Below, one piece after another: positions 1-8,295 of a stretch of DNA of 64,000 nt. The translations under genes were made by a program, and so were the position numbers. The notes beneath the pieces were generated by a model. That model had not been told where the DNA came from and did not search any database. It saw nothing but the letters and a program-made list of their open reading frames with translations. The DNA is from Gillisella vitis (lineage in GTDB: Bacteria > Pseudomonadota > Alphaproteobacteria > Rhizobiales > Rhizobiaceae): positions 1 to 64,000 of the forward strand of contig WPHV01000016.1 of assembly GCA_009744235.1 (NCBI GenBank), in the 5' to 3' direction. Every line of letters begins with the position of its first letter. Position 1 is the stretch's first letter.

Positions 1-125
1 TATCCACTCGCTTCAACTCCTCCTCCATCCGTCGTCAAAAAACGGATGGTCAGACGAAACATGAAGGGGGTCAAAATTGGACGCCGATCACCCCGCCAGA
101 GGGGTCAATATTCCACGCCGAAACA
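1..125. mobile_element. Terminal remnant of an IS21-family-like element
   Basis: Two near-identical 20-base direct repeats, GGGGTCAAAATTGGACGCCG (from 67) and GGGGTCAATATTCCACGCCG (from 101), are followed by an ACACAC end. Tandem terminal repeats of this kind are typical of IS21-family elements, distal to istB. The coding part would lie to the left of the window, and no transposase can be read in the first 66 bases. Whether the element is complete outside the window cannot be seen. The family assignment rests on repeat style only. Confidence 0.5.
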
Positions 126-342
126 CACACCCTTGGAGCATGCTGACCAAGGGCGCATATGCGTTGGCAATATATCATTCTGGTCAATATTGGGAGATGA
201 CCGAGGATCTGGCACTGGTAATTGAGCCTGGAATATTCAAATTGTGTGCGAACTGTAATTATCGCACGATGCTCTCCGTCGAAACGAATGTCGCACACAA
301 TCCAGAGCCGGAGGCGGCTCTCTCTCGGGAAGAATACCAGAT

Positions 343-471
343 CTTATACAAGGACTCGAAGAGATCGACGCATCCTCGTCTTACAAAATTCCAAATATCT
401 CAACTGCATCAGATGATTGAGATATTCGAAAATGGAATACGAACAGTCATGTTCTCCGTGTCTTCGTATTA
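343..471. repeat. Intergenic repeat, copy 1 (about 130 bp)
   Basis: This stretch matches 6491-6620 in the same orientation, at about 70 percent identity by eye. Both copies begin CTTATAC and end CTTCGTATTA, and both share GACGCATCCTCG. An internal inverted repeat (AAATATCTC against GAGATATT) would form a hairpin. The terminal TTA at 469-471 is the stop codon (TAA) of the reverse-strand reductase gene. It is probably a dispersed rhizobial intergenic element, because no coding potential is evident. The stretch 126-342 before it shows no recognisable feature. Confidence 0.65.
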
Positions 472-1110
472 GACAAGCGCAGCTTTTGTTTCAGCTTCGG
501 CTTCAGCGGGTGTGTATAGTTTGAACTTGTTCGTCAGCGGGCCGCCCATGGCAATGAGCAAACCGCCTTCGTCAATGGCGCCAAGATCAATCGGTGTTGC
601 CTTCAGATCCCGCATCAATTGCGCGACCTGCTTCTTTGCCTCGGCATCTGCACCAGCCAGAAAAAGCATGCTTTCATCCCCAGCGGGAGGAAGTGTTTTG
701 TCGAAGACAGGGATCGGCTCATGATTGAAAGCCTTGACCAGCTTTGCACCGGGTAAATAGCCCGCGACGAGTTCACTGGCGATTGCATCGCCGATGGCGA
801 TGACATCTTCTGGCTTCGGGCCGAGACGATTGTTGGTGGCATCAATCACGGTTTTGCCGTCCCAGGGCAGACCAGCTGTGGCATCGGCGATTTGTGGCCA
901 ACGGATCGCAAGTATAATAATGTCGGCGGCCAACACCATGTCCTTGGGGGTGGCAGCGCTGGCATTTGGTCCCAGTTGAGAGACCAAATCAGCCAATGTT
1001 TCAGGTCCACGCGAGTTCGAAAGAATAACCCGCCAGCCACCGGCTATCGCTTTTGGTGCGAGCATCTGTGCGAGGCGACCTGCCCCAAGAAATCCGAGTG
1101 TTTTGGTCAT
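469..1110 (-). CDS. NADP-binding reductase, F420-dependent NADP oxidoreductase-like
   Basis: This 213-residue protein has a Rossmann fold at the N terminus. The nucleotide loop FLGAGRLA (residues 7-14) is followed by SNSRGP (31-36), the pattern that selects the 2'-phosphate of NADP in the F420-dependent NADP oxidoreductase/pyrroline-carboxylate reductase-like group. The start at 1110 is preferred over an in-frame upstream start because GAGGAAGG lies just before it and the Rossmann strand begins directly. It sits downstream of the IclR gene on the same strand, and its stop codon lies in the repeat that follows. The substrate is unknown. A role in reducing an imine or ketone intermediate of the neighbouring amino-acid pathway is inference. 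Confidence 0.7.
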   Translation of the reverse strand: MTKTLGFLGAGRLAQMLAPKAIAGGWRVILSNSRGPETLADLVSQLGPNASAATPKDMVLAADIIILAIRWPQIADATAGLPWDGKTVIDATNNRLGPKPEDVIAIGDAIASELVAGYLPGAKLVKAFNHEPIPVFDKTLPPAGDESMLFLAGADAEAKKQVAQLMRDLKATPIDLGAIDEGGLLIAMGGPLTNKFKLYTPAEAEAETKAALV

Positions 1111-1184
1111 GCTTTGTCCTTCCTCTGAGCCAATAGGGGCCGCCCACGTAGTAAACCCCTCGTGGGCGGGCCATATTGATGCAA

Positions 1185-2051
1185 TCAAGCAAGGGCTAGA
1201 CTGTGAGGCAAGCGATCACGCGTTCCCGTCCGCAGGGTGTATGGTTCAGGCAAGTTTGTCGAGCCCAGCGACGGTCGTACAAAATGCTCGCGGAGTTGAG
1301 CTTCGATCCGGTCACGCGTTGCGAGCAATGGGTCACGTATCTGACCCATTGCGTCTTCAATCGTCAGCATATTGGCCCGCCAGACAACGTTCATGCAGGC
1401 AAGTACCTTCCCATTCAAGCGAATGGGTGCAGCAAGACTGGCGCATCGCGGGTGTGGTCGTTCGTTGCAGGCGCTAACACCATCACGACGACCCGTTTCG
1501 ATGATCTCGTTGATGAAGCTGCGATCGCGCGCACCTTGATCCTCGGACGCCGATGACGCATTCAGAGCGCAAAGAATCGACTTCAACTCGTCATCCGGGC
1601 AGTGACTGAGATAGGCACGCCCCAGCGGGCTCATCAGCATGGAACGCCGATTGCCGACCATTCCGACGTCGCACGACATGGGACTGGTGCGATGTGTGGT
1701 TCCCTGAATAACCATTGCAGCTTTGTGGTAAACAGCAATGTCCGATGGCCAAATGATCTCCGATGTGAGTTCAAGCAATGCCGGCAGGGCGATTTCATCA
1801 ATCCAATTCAGCCGCACGGATGACCTGTTGCCCGCCAGTCGCTGCACGCCGGAGCTAAGACGATATTCGTCTCCGAGTTGACTGCGATAGACCAAGTTGA
1901 GTTCGCTCAGCGTTTCAAGAATTCGATGGACTGTAGGACGTGGAAGATTGACGTTTTCAGCAATCTCCGGCGGCGCAGCTCCTTTAACCGTATTAAGGTA
2001 CTGCAACACGTCTATACCGCGCTCCAGTGCCCTGATGCTTTTGTAAGTCAT
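1185..2051 (-). CDS. IclR-family transcriptional regulator
   Basis: The protein has 288 residues. The N-terminal winged helix (about 1-65) contains a recognition helix around LPRPTVHRILETL. The C-terminal part is the IclR GAF-like effector domain (about 80-255), with the family's small-molecule pocket region. The start at 2051 is supported by GGGAGGAGACC directly upstream; in-frame upstream codons lack a ribosome site. It is followed 74 bases later by the NADP reductase on the same strand, so the two may be cotranscribed. It probably controls this reductase or the neighbouring oxidase/RidA genes. The effector is unknown. Confidence 0.85.
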   Translation of the reverse strand: MTYKSIRALERGIDVLQYLNTVKGAAPPEIAENVNLPRPTVHRILETLSELNLVYRSQLGDEYRLSSGVQRLAGNRSSVRLNWIDEIALPALLELTSEIIWPSDIAVYHKAAMVIQGTTHRTSPMSCDVGMVGNRRSMLMSPLGRAYLSHCPDDELKSILCALNASSASEDQGARDRSFINEIIETGRRDGVSACNERPHPRCASLAAPIRLNGKVLACMNVVWRANMLTIEDAMGQIRDPLLATRDRIEAQLREHFVRPSLGSTNLPEPYTLRTGTRDRLPHSLALA

Positions 2052-2505
2052 GGTCTCCTCCCATTTGACTTTTTTGGAAAACATGCTCCTCGCTCTATGC
2101 ATTGTCAAACCTGTCAGATATCGACGAGCGCTGTTCATTCGCCTGCCACCGCCGGCGCTTTGTCCGCGAATTCATTGGATTTTCTACCCGTGGCTTCTAG
2201 TGGCGGCGTTGGTTCGCCAGGCGGACGGGAGAAAAATAAGACCAAAAAGAACGGGTCGCTTGCCCCGTTCCAAGAGCCGTGACATTGCCATTTGTCGACT
2301 GCCCCTGCGACAATCAGAAGCCAGGATTGGCGTCCGCATTCTCAACCGGGTGAAAGAACTAAGTCCGCGATTAAACACCTGACGTTTTAGCCAGGTTCTG
2401 TTCCTTTTTGATGAAAGGAGGGGTGGGACAAGCCCTTCTCCGCCCGGGTTGGTTTTTTCAACTGATGGTCAATGTGATGAACTATTACCCAACCAAAAGC
2501 CGCTG
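2052..2505. other. Intergenic region without recognised gene
   Basis: This stretch of about 450 bases lies between the IclR gene and the end of the RidA gene, both on the minus strand. It should contain the IclR promoter close to 2052-2130. I see no open frame with a ribosome site or family resemblance, and no convincing terminator for the RidA operon. Confidence 0.5.
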
Positions 2506-2856
2506 TTACGGTAGAGCGACCGTGAATTGTATTTCGATCCTGATGTCCGGCAGGCCCAGAACCGCCTGAACCGTTGCCCGGGCTGGCGGCTCGTCCTTGT
2601 CGATCCATGCAGTCCAGGCGCCGTTCATTGCGTCAAAATCCTTGATGTCCCGCAGCCAGATTGTCGCGCTAAGCAGAAGCGACCGGTTCGATCCGATCTT
2701 AACGAGAAAAGCGTCTGCCTTGGCCAGTACCTGCTCGGTCTGACCGACGGTGTCCTGGCTCCTGTCATCGGCAGTCAGACCTGAAAAATATGCGACTTTC
2801 TCATGGATAACGACCCGGCTCAGTCGTTCGGTTTTCGCAATGCGGGTAATCGTCAT
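2506..2856 (-). CDS. RidA family (YjgF/YER057c/UK114) imine deaminase
   Basis: The 116-residue length fits this small trimeric cytoplasmic family. RidA proteins hydrolyse reactive 2-imino or enamine acids to keto acids plus ammonia. The conserved C-terminal strand with the carboxylate-binding arginine is visible as IRIEIQFTVAL. The start codon overlaps the stop codon of the upstream FAD oxidase gene (ATGA), so the two are translationally coupled. The coupling makes sense if the oxidase releases an imine that RidA hydrolyses. It belongs to an outlying RidA subgroup rather than to the archetype, judging from its divergent N terminus. Confidence 0.85.
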   Translation of the reverse strand: MTITRIAKTERLSRVVIHEKVAYFSGLTADDRSQDTVGQTEQVLAKADAFLVKIGSNRSLLLSATIWLRDIKDFDAMNGAWTAWIDKDEPPARATVQAVLGLPDIRIEIQFTVALP

Positions 2857-3983
2857 GCTCTTTGTCCCATTCCATTCTTTGCGGCTAGAAAGCGGTCAGG
2901 GCGGAAATCAGTGAGGCTCTCGTGGAGACGCCCGCAGACCACTTCCTGAGCTACCGCTTTGCCCAGATGAGGTGCGATCGATACGCCGCTATGGGTGACG
3001 GCAACGTAATAGCCATCCACTCCAGGAACCCACCCGCTGCAGGTCAGGTTGTCGCCGGGTATCGGTCGCACGATTGTGCGGATCGATTCCATATCGTCAG
3101 GCTGAAGCGCGGGCAGAACCTTTCTAACCGCGTCCAGCAGGAGGGCGGCTTCCGGACCTTGCGTGTCCAGGGGCTGCATCTTGGTCACGAGAGAGTCGAC
3201 CGAGACCTTGTGGATCATGAGACGGCCGGCGCCATCCGGACGCACATCAAGATCGTCCATATGGAATTGACGACGAAGGGTTGTCGCGATCGGCAATGTG
3301 AAGCCCACAATGCCCATATTCGATGCCATCGGGATGGGTGGCACGCCGTCCAAAACATGCGCCGCCCAGCTACCCGTGCAATTGATGATGGCATCAGCCT
3401 CAAAGGTCGCTCCGTCGACGGTCTTGACCGCTTTCGCTACGCCATTTTGAACATCGATCGACGTGACGCCGGAGAACGGTCGGATATCGGCAGTCCACTT
3501 TTCTCTCGCCGCGCGCAGAAGCCATGCAGCATAGAGAGCTGGATGGACCCAACCCTCTTCGGGATAATAGACGAGCGGTGATTCTTTGATTGCGCCGTGA
3601 TCGATTTCCGGTTCCAGCTCAGCCAGCCGGCTTTTGCTGATCCACTCGACACCGTAGCCCCAGTCGCGCATCTGGTCGGCATTGTCGAGTTGGGCCGGCC
3701 AGTCGCTCTCGTCCGAATACCATTCGATGCTGCCGGTCTGGTGGAACCATGGCGCATGACCAAATTCACGAGCAAGATCGAGATGCGCCCGCATGCCGGC
3801 GACATTTAAAGCGAAGTAAGGCTGAGGTCTCTTGCCCGTCGCATTGGTCCAGGCGAAACTGGAGGTGGATGCTCCGCCAGCGATCCTCCCAGCCTCAAGT
3901 ACGGTTACCTGAGCCCCGGCTTTAGCCGCCTCGTAGGCCACGGAACTCCCAACGATCCCGGCCCCTATCACTACGACGCGCAT
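2853..3983 (-). CDS. FAD-dependent oxidoreductase, DAO family (amine or D-amino-acid oxidising)
   Basis: The 376-residue protein begins MRVVVIGAGIVGSSVAYEAA, a classical dinucleotide-binding motif. An acidic residue at the end of the second strand (VLEAG) fits the FAD ribose. The family (D-amino-acid dehydrogenase, glycine oxidase, sarcosine and opine oxidases) oxidises amines to imines. The C-terminal GWVPGVDGYYVAVTHSG segment is the usual family flavin-contact region. It is the first gene of a two-gene unit with RidA and is transcribed divergently from the cyclodeaminase/aminotransferase pair. The shared intergenic region contains an OccR-type box. Opine oxidase activity is possible but not shown. 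Confidence 0.8.
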   Translation of the reverse strand: MRVVVIGAGIVGSSVAYEAAKAGAQVTVLEAGRIAGGASTSSFAWTNATGKRPQPYFALNVAGMRAHLDLAREFGHAPWFHQTGSIEWYSDESDWPAQLDNADQMRDWGYGVEWISKSRLAELEPEIDHGAIKESPLVYYPEEGWVHPALYAAWLLRAAREKWTADIRPFSGVTSIDVQNGVAKAVKTVDGATFEADAIINCTGSWAAHVLDGVPPIPMASNMGIVGFTLPIATTLRRQFHMDDLDVRPDGAGRLMIHKVSVDSLVTKMQPLDTQGPEAALLLDAVRKVLPALQPDDMESIRTIVRPIPGDNLTCSGWVPGVDGYYVAVTHSGVSIAPHLGKAVAQEVVCGRLHESLTDFRPDRFLAAKNGMGQRA

Positions 3984-4111
3984 ATTTTTCTCCTCTTGAC
4001 CTCAGTTCGACCGGCATTCCGCCCTCAGTTCTGAAGGCAATAAATGCAGTGATGTCAGCATGTATGGGTGACGCAGGAGCGGAGGGTCAAACAACCACAA
4101 CGGGGCGGTTT

Positions 4112-4126
4112 ATAAGCAATAGTTAT
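4112..4126. promoter_or_regulatory. Putative LysR (OccR/NocR-type) operator
   Basis: The sequence ATAAGCAATAGTTAT fits ATAA-N7-TTAT exactly, the motif described for OccR-type regulators. It lies between the divergent FAD oxidase (start 3983) and the cyclodeaminase (start 4270), about 130-145 bases from each start. A 13-of-15 match occurs in front of the amidase operon at 11345-11359. The local LysR protein (6618-7580) is the natural candidate to bind it. Confidence 0.6.
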
Positions 4127-4269
4127 GAAGGTTTCCCGGATCGGAATTGCATCGCATGACTATGAGAAATAGGCGAGAAGCTCGCCTCTCCAGGTTATCA
4201 AGTTTGCCGATCGCGGGGTTTCTGTTTGATGGTATTTCTTGCCCTGTGTACCATCAGCGCGAGGCCAGA

Positions 4270-5286
4270 ATGTCTTCACTGCCATCCCGAACGGGACACT
4301 CGAACACACTTCTGGTGATTGACGGGCCAACCGCTGAGTCTCTGGTCTCCGTTGACGAGGCCATCGTGCTTGCGGATCTGGCCTTGAGAAGAACATCGGA
4401 CGAGACAGCACAACAAGACATCCGTCGGACTCTAACCCTTCCCGGTACAGCCGGAACATGTCTCTCCATCATGTATGGATCAGCAAGCGAAGCCGAGCCA
4501 TTCGGCGCTAAAGTCCAGTCGGTTTACCCGCACAACTTTGAGAATGGATTGCCCTCCCATCAGGGTGGCGTTCTGCTTTTTAATCGGCAGACTGGACGGC
4601 CCGATGCTCTGATTAACGCCACCGCCATTACAGGTATGCGGACACCGGCGGCAAGCGCGGTGGCCACGCGTGCGCTTTCGCGCCCCGACGCCTGCGAACT
4701 GACACTCATCGGATATGGCGAGCAGGCCGAACGGCATATTGCAACGATCCGTGCGGTCCGCATGATATCCCGTGTGCGCGTGTGGGGTCGAAACCCCGAG
4801 AAGGCAAAGTCTTTCGCAGATCACCAGACCAGGCTGGGCATCCTGACGGTTCCTTATGGGACGGCTCGAGCGGCCGTGGAGGGAGCGGACATCGTCTGCA
4901 CGGTAACCTCAGCAAAGTCGCCTGTGCTGATGGGAGAATGGCTGACGCCCGGCACCCATGTCAACGCGGTTGGAGCGAGCGTCGCAGCTCTCCAGGAGGT
5001 GGACCTCGAATGTGTGAAACGCTCGCGCATCTGGGTCGATTACATGCCAATGGCAATGGCAGCAGCGTCAGACATTTTCGAGCCTTTAGAAAAAGGCATC
5101 ATCGGCCCTTCAAACCTCATCGGTGAGATTGGCGCAGCATTGAATGGTACCATCACCGGGCGGACCTCGACATCTGAGATCACCCTTTATCGCTCGCTCG
5201 GTGTTCCTGCCCAGGACATCCTATTTGCCAACTTCATTTTCCAGAAGGCGAGAGGCCTTGGTCTCGGCGTCGAAGTATCATTGTGA
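4270..5286 (+). CDS. Ornithine cyclodeaminase / mu-crystallin family protein
   Basis: The 338-residue protein contains FGAKVQSVYP (around 78-87, with the family's active-site lysine) and the NAD-binding loop LIGYGEQAERHI. Relatives include ornithine cyclodeaminase, ketimine reductases and L-alanine/lysine dehydrogenase-like enzymes, so the exact reaction is open. I chose ATG at 4270, because the longer frame from 4147 adds a basic, non-homologous-looking stretch. The following aminotransferase gene begins at or just beyond this stop, so the two are one operon. Together with the divergent FAD oxidase/RidA pair it forms a plausible amine-to-keto-acid pathway, possibly for an opine or N-substituted amino acid. 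Confidence 0.8.
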   Translation: MSSLPSRTGHSNTLLVIDGPTAESLVSVDEAIVLADLALRRTSDETAQQDIRRTLTLPGTAGTCLSIMYGSASEAEPFGAKVQSVYPHNFENGLPSHQGGVLLFNRQTGRPDALINATAITGMRTPAASAVATRALSRPDACELTLIGYGEQAERHIATIRAVRMISRVRVWGRNPEKAKSFADHQTRLGILTVPYGTARAAVEGADIVCTVTSAKSPVLMGEWLTPGTHVNAVGASVAALQEVDLECVKRSRIWVDYMPMAMAAASDIFEPLEKGIIGPSNLIGEIGAALNGTITGRTSTSEITLYRSLGVPAQDILFANFIFQKARGLGLGVEVSL

Positions 5287-5294
5287 GGACTGAC

Positions 5295-6443
5295 ATGCTT
5301 CCCAGCCAAAGACATGCGTTTTCAATTCCCGAAGACGTGATTTACCTCGATGCGGCCTACATGTCGCCGATCCCGAACATTGCCACTGAGGCCGGTTGCG
5401 ATGGGGTTCTGGTCAAGGCGGCTCCCTGGGACATGACCATCAACTCCTACTATGACGAGGTGGAGCGCGTCAGGGAGCTTGCCGCATCATTCATCGGCGC
5501 ATGCATCGATGACGTCGGCGTTATTCCGGCAACCAGCTATGGGATCGCCGTTGCCGCAGCAAATGTTCACGTCACGCCTGGCTCCGTCATCATGATGATG
5601 GACAACGAGCATACGTCGCACCGCTATGCCTGGTATGAATTGGCCGAGAAGAAGGGGGCGACGGTTATAACGGTGCCTCGTCGTCCTGACCAAGAGTGGG
5701 GTTCAGCGCTCGCCGCCGCCATTAAGGGCTCAATCGTTCCTGTGTCGGTCGTGGCCGGTACCATCGTCCATTGGTTCGAGGGCATGAGCGTCGATATCCA
5801 GGTCGTCGCCGATGCGGCACATGCGGTCGGAGCTGCTCTTGTGATGGATGGTACGCAATGGGTCGGCGCCGTGCCCTTCGATGTCTCCAAGATACGCCCT
5901 GACTTCCTATCCTTTGCAACCTACAAATTTTTGCTCGGCCCTTACCGTTTGGCATTCCTTTATGCCGACAAGAAATGGCAGGACGCTGGCAAGCCGATCG
6001 AATTCCATTCGTGGAACCGCAAGGGCGGGGACCGGCCGGACTTCTACCTTGAAACTATGCCGGATTATCTTCCAGGTGCGCGCCGGTTCGACATGGGCGA
6101 ACGGTCTGACTTCGCCGTGCTGCCGATCGCCATTCGGTCGCTTGAGCTTCTGCAGAGCTGGGGATCGACTGCTGTCTTCGAGCGCCTGGTGCATCTGAAC
6201 GACTTGATCTGGAAGGAAGCGGAAGCACGGGGCTTTGAAGGTCCAAGGAAGGATCTCCGCGCACCGCACATATCGGTTGTAGAGCTCGGACAACGTTTCC
6301 GTCCGGATTTCGCCAAGAACCTGAAGGACAACAAGGCCTTTGTCACCGTTCGTGGTACCAAAATGCGGATCACTCCACACGTCTACAATGAAGAGCACGA
6401 TATCCGCAGGCTTTTTGAACTGGTCGATAGCCTGACACGATAA
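5295..6443 (+). CDS. Class V aminotransferase (PLP-dependent)
   Basis: The 382-residue fold-type I enzyme shows the class V landmarks. Asp185 and Gln188 lie in the MDGTQWVG motif, and the Schiff-base Lys211 lies in FATYKFLLGPY. The family includes cysteine desulfurase-like, kynureninase-like and serine/alanine-glyoxylate enzymes. The long N-terminal half and the YKFLLGP context resemble the isopenicillin-N-epimerase-like branch. An in-frame GTG at 5283 overlaps the previous stop, but ATG at 5295 has GAGGA at good distance and is preferred. It is cotranscribed with the cyclodeaminase gene. The product ketone and amino donor are unknown. Confidence 0.82.
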   Translation: MLPSQRHAFSIPEDVIYLDAAYMSPIPNIATEAGCDGVLVKAAPWDMTINSYYDEVERVRELAASFIGACIDDVGVIPATSYGIAVAAANVHVTPGSVIMMMDNEHTSHRYAWYELAEKKGATVITVPRRPDQEWGSALAAAIKGSIVPVSVVAGTIVHWFEGMSVDIQVVADAAHAVGAALVMDGTQWVGAVPFDVSKIRPDFLSFATYKFLLGPYRLAFLYADKKWQDAGKPIEFHSWNRKGGDRPDFYLETMPDYLPGARRFDMGERSDFAVLPIAIRSLELLQSWGSTAVFERLVHLNDLIWKEAEARGFEGPRKDLRAPHISVVELGQRFRPDFAKNLKDNKAFVTVRGTKMRITPHVYNEEHDIRRLFELVDSLTR

Positions 6444-6490
6444 TCACCGTGGTGGGCGTCGTCGATCCACGAAGCCTGCCTTCCCTACAG

Positions 6491-6620
6491 CTTATACCAA
6501 GTCTCTGACATGCTGACGCATCCTCGACTTGGAGAAATTGTAAATATCTCCAATGCGTCAGAGGCTTGAGATATTTTCAAAAGGAATACAAAGAGTCATT
6601 TTCAATGAATCTTCGTATTA
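6491..6620. repeat. Intergenic repeat, copy 2 (about 130 bp)
   Basis: This is the second copy of the element at 343-471, in the same orientation and with the same end sequences. It contains the hairpin-forming pair AAATATCTC / GAGATATTT. Its terminal TTA (6618-6620) is the stop codon of the reverse-strand LysR gene, exactly as copy 1 ends in the stop of its neighbour. The stretch 6444-6490 before it shows nothing recognisable. Confidence 0.65.
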
Positions 6621-7580
6621 CTGCTCGCTGAGGGCTTTGATCCCACGGTCAACGACGTTCATATATTCCCGCGTCGACTGGATAAGATGCTCGATGAAGG
6701 TGTCGGCCACAGACGAGGCGATTGTTCCCCATGGTCTATAGACGCTAAGATTGATGTCGAGATGCGGTTGGAAGTCGCGGATCTCGATCGGCAGGTCTTT
6801 TGCCATCCAAGCGGAAAGGCGGTCCACCACCGTCACCCCAACCCCGTTGGCAACCAGATTAATACAGGAATGCGAAAGTGCCGCCTCAACCTTGAGGGAG
6901 CGGTTGACCCCTCTGTGCTCACAGAGTTCGTCAAGCTGTTTGCGCATCGGATCACCGACGCCCAACGACACGAAGTTCAAGCCGTCAAAATCGTCTGGTT
7001 GGACGACGGAAAGCTTGCTCAGCGGATGGCCCTTGGGCATGACGCAGACCGGCGGGGTGGCAATGAGTGCCCGCCGAACCACCGACGGTGTCTCATCGTT
7101 GACCTCTGACGCGACACCGATATCAAGCTGATTTCGCCCCGCCCGCTGGATGATTGTCGAGGAGCTCCTGATATCCAGGGTTATGGAGACGTCGGGATAT
7201 TGTTTCGTGAAGCTTGCAATGATCGAAGGCATCAGCGTCGACCCGAAAGCAGGCAGGGCAGAGATGTTGAGACGGCCACTCCGGAGCTCCCGGATTTCCT
7301 TCGCGATTTGCGATATTCCGCGAACCGTCTCGAACAACCGGCGCACCTCAGCATAGAGCATGTGGGCCTCCGGTGTCGGGATCAAACGCTGACGATGGTT
7401 GCGAAATAGCGGAAAGCCGGCCTTGTTCGTCAGCTGCAACAGGATTTTGCTAACTGCTGGCTGGGTGATATCAAGGGCATCGGCCGCCTTTGTCGTCGTG
7501 CCATGCAACATGACCGCCGCAAAGACCTCGACCTCACGCGGTGTAAAATCCACATCCCCTGGGATCACCCTAGCCTCCAT
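6618..7580 (-). CDS. LysR-family transcriptional regulator (opine-regulator-like)
   Basis: The 320-residue protein has the LysR N-terminal winged helix (about 10-70, recognition segment DITQPAVSKILLQL) and a periplasmic-binding-like effector domain (about 100-305). It is the last gene of the minus-strand unit amidase, binding protein, two permeases, LysR, beginning 27 bases after the inner permease gene. Matching LysR-type boxes at 4112-4126 and 11345-11359 suggest that it controls both the catabolic genes and its own transport operon. The overall arrangement recalls OccR/NocR in opine catabolic regions. The inducer is probably the imported substrate. Confidence 0.88.
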   Translation of the reverse strand: MEARVIPGDVDFTPREVEVFAAVMLHGTTTKAADALDITQPAVSKILLQLTNKAGFPLFRNHRQRLIPTPEAHMLYAEVRRLFETVRGISQIAKEIRELRSGRLNISALPAFGSTLMPSIIASFTKQYPDVSITLDIRSSSTIIQRAGRNQLDIGVASEVNDETPSVVRRALIATPPVCVMPKGHPLSKLSVVQPDDFDGLNFVSLGVGDPMRKQLDELCEHRGVNRSLKVEAALSHSCINLVANGVGVTVVDRLSAWMAKDLPIEIRDFQPHLDINLSVYRPWGTIASSVADTFIEHLIQSTREYMNVVDRGIKALSEQ

Positions 7581-7607
7581 TGACGAGAAACAGCAAAGAG
7601 GCCTCGA

Positions 7608-8294
7608 TTAGTATCGGGAAGCCAACCGGGTTTCCATATATTTGAAGCCGGAGGTGATGATCGAGGCCAGGACAAAGTAGACAAGAGCTGCTGCAAGCAG
7701 CGGCTCGTAGGTTCGAAAAGTCTGGGCGCGAACAAGGTTGGCCGCTGCCATTGTCTCAAAAACCGTAATGGCGGCGGTCAGCGCTGTTCCCTTCAAAAGT
7801 AGGATGTTCTGACCGCCAATCGCCGGAAGCGCCAGCCGGAATGCCTGAGGAAGCAGGATTGATACAGTGATTCGTTGTTTGGACAATCCAAGCGAGCGAC
7901 CCGCCTCGCTTTGCCCGATCGGAAGGCCGAAAATGGCACCTCTCCAAATTTCTGCACAATAGGCGGCAGTGTTCAACGAAAGCACGACGTAAGCATAGCC
8001 ATTTGCACTGCGCAACAGCGGCCAAAGAGGGCTGTAGCGGATTGCCGGAACTGTTGCCAGAACCTGGCCGACGCCAAAGTAGAAGATGTAAAGCTGAACC
8101 AGAAGCGGTGTGCCGCGAAACGAGAGCATGAAACCGATAACAGGATATCTGATCCACTTCCGCGTGGATATCCTGCCCAGCGCCACCGGAAGCGCCAACA
8201 GGTTGCCGGTGATGGCAGAAGCCAGGAACAGCACAATTGTCGTCTGCAAGCCTGTGATAAGTTCACCGGAGAGATAAGATCCGAAATCAGACAT
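7608..8294 (-). CDS. Polar amino-acid ABC transporter permease (HisM/OccM-like)
   Basis: This 228-residue inner-membrane protein has about five membrane segments and the short permease signature of the His/Glu/Arg opine transporters, with the cytoplasmic EAGRSLGLSKQRITVSILLP loop that docks on the ATPase. It starts one base after the stop of the partner permease and forms a heterodimer with it. No ATPase gene follows, which is unusual for this family; the LysR gene comes next instead. The ATPase may be supplied in trans. Confidence 0.88.
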   Translation of the reverse strand: MSDFGSYLSGELITGLQTTIVLFLASAITGNLLALPVALGRISTRKWIRYPVIGFMLSFRGTPLLVQLYIFYFGVGQVLATVPAIRYSPLWPLLRSANGYAYVVLSLNTAAYCAEIWRGAIFGLPIGQSEAGRSLGLSKQRITVSILLPQAFRLALPAIGGQNILLLKGTALTAAITVFETMAAANLVRAQTFRTYEPLLAAALVYFVLASIITSGFKYMETRLASRY

Positions 8295-8295
8295 C

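Noticed and set aside
77..472. 131-residue open frame on the plus strand
   Set aside because: It runs through the IS terminal repeats and the intergenic repeat, lacks a ribosome site and resembles no family.
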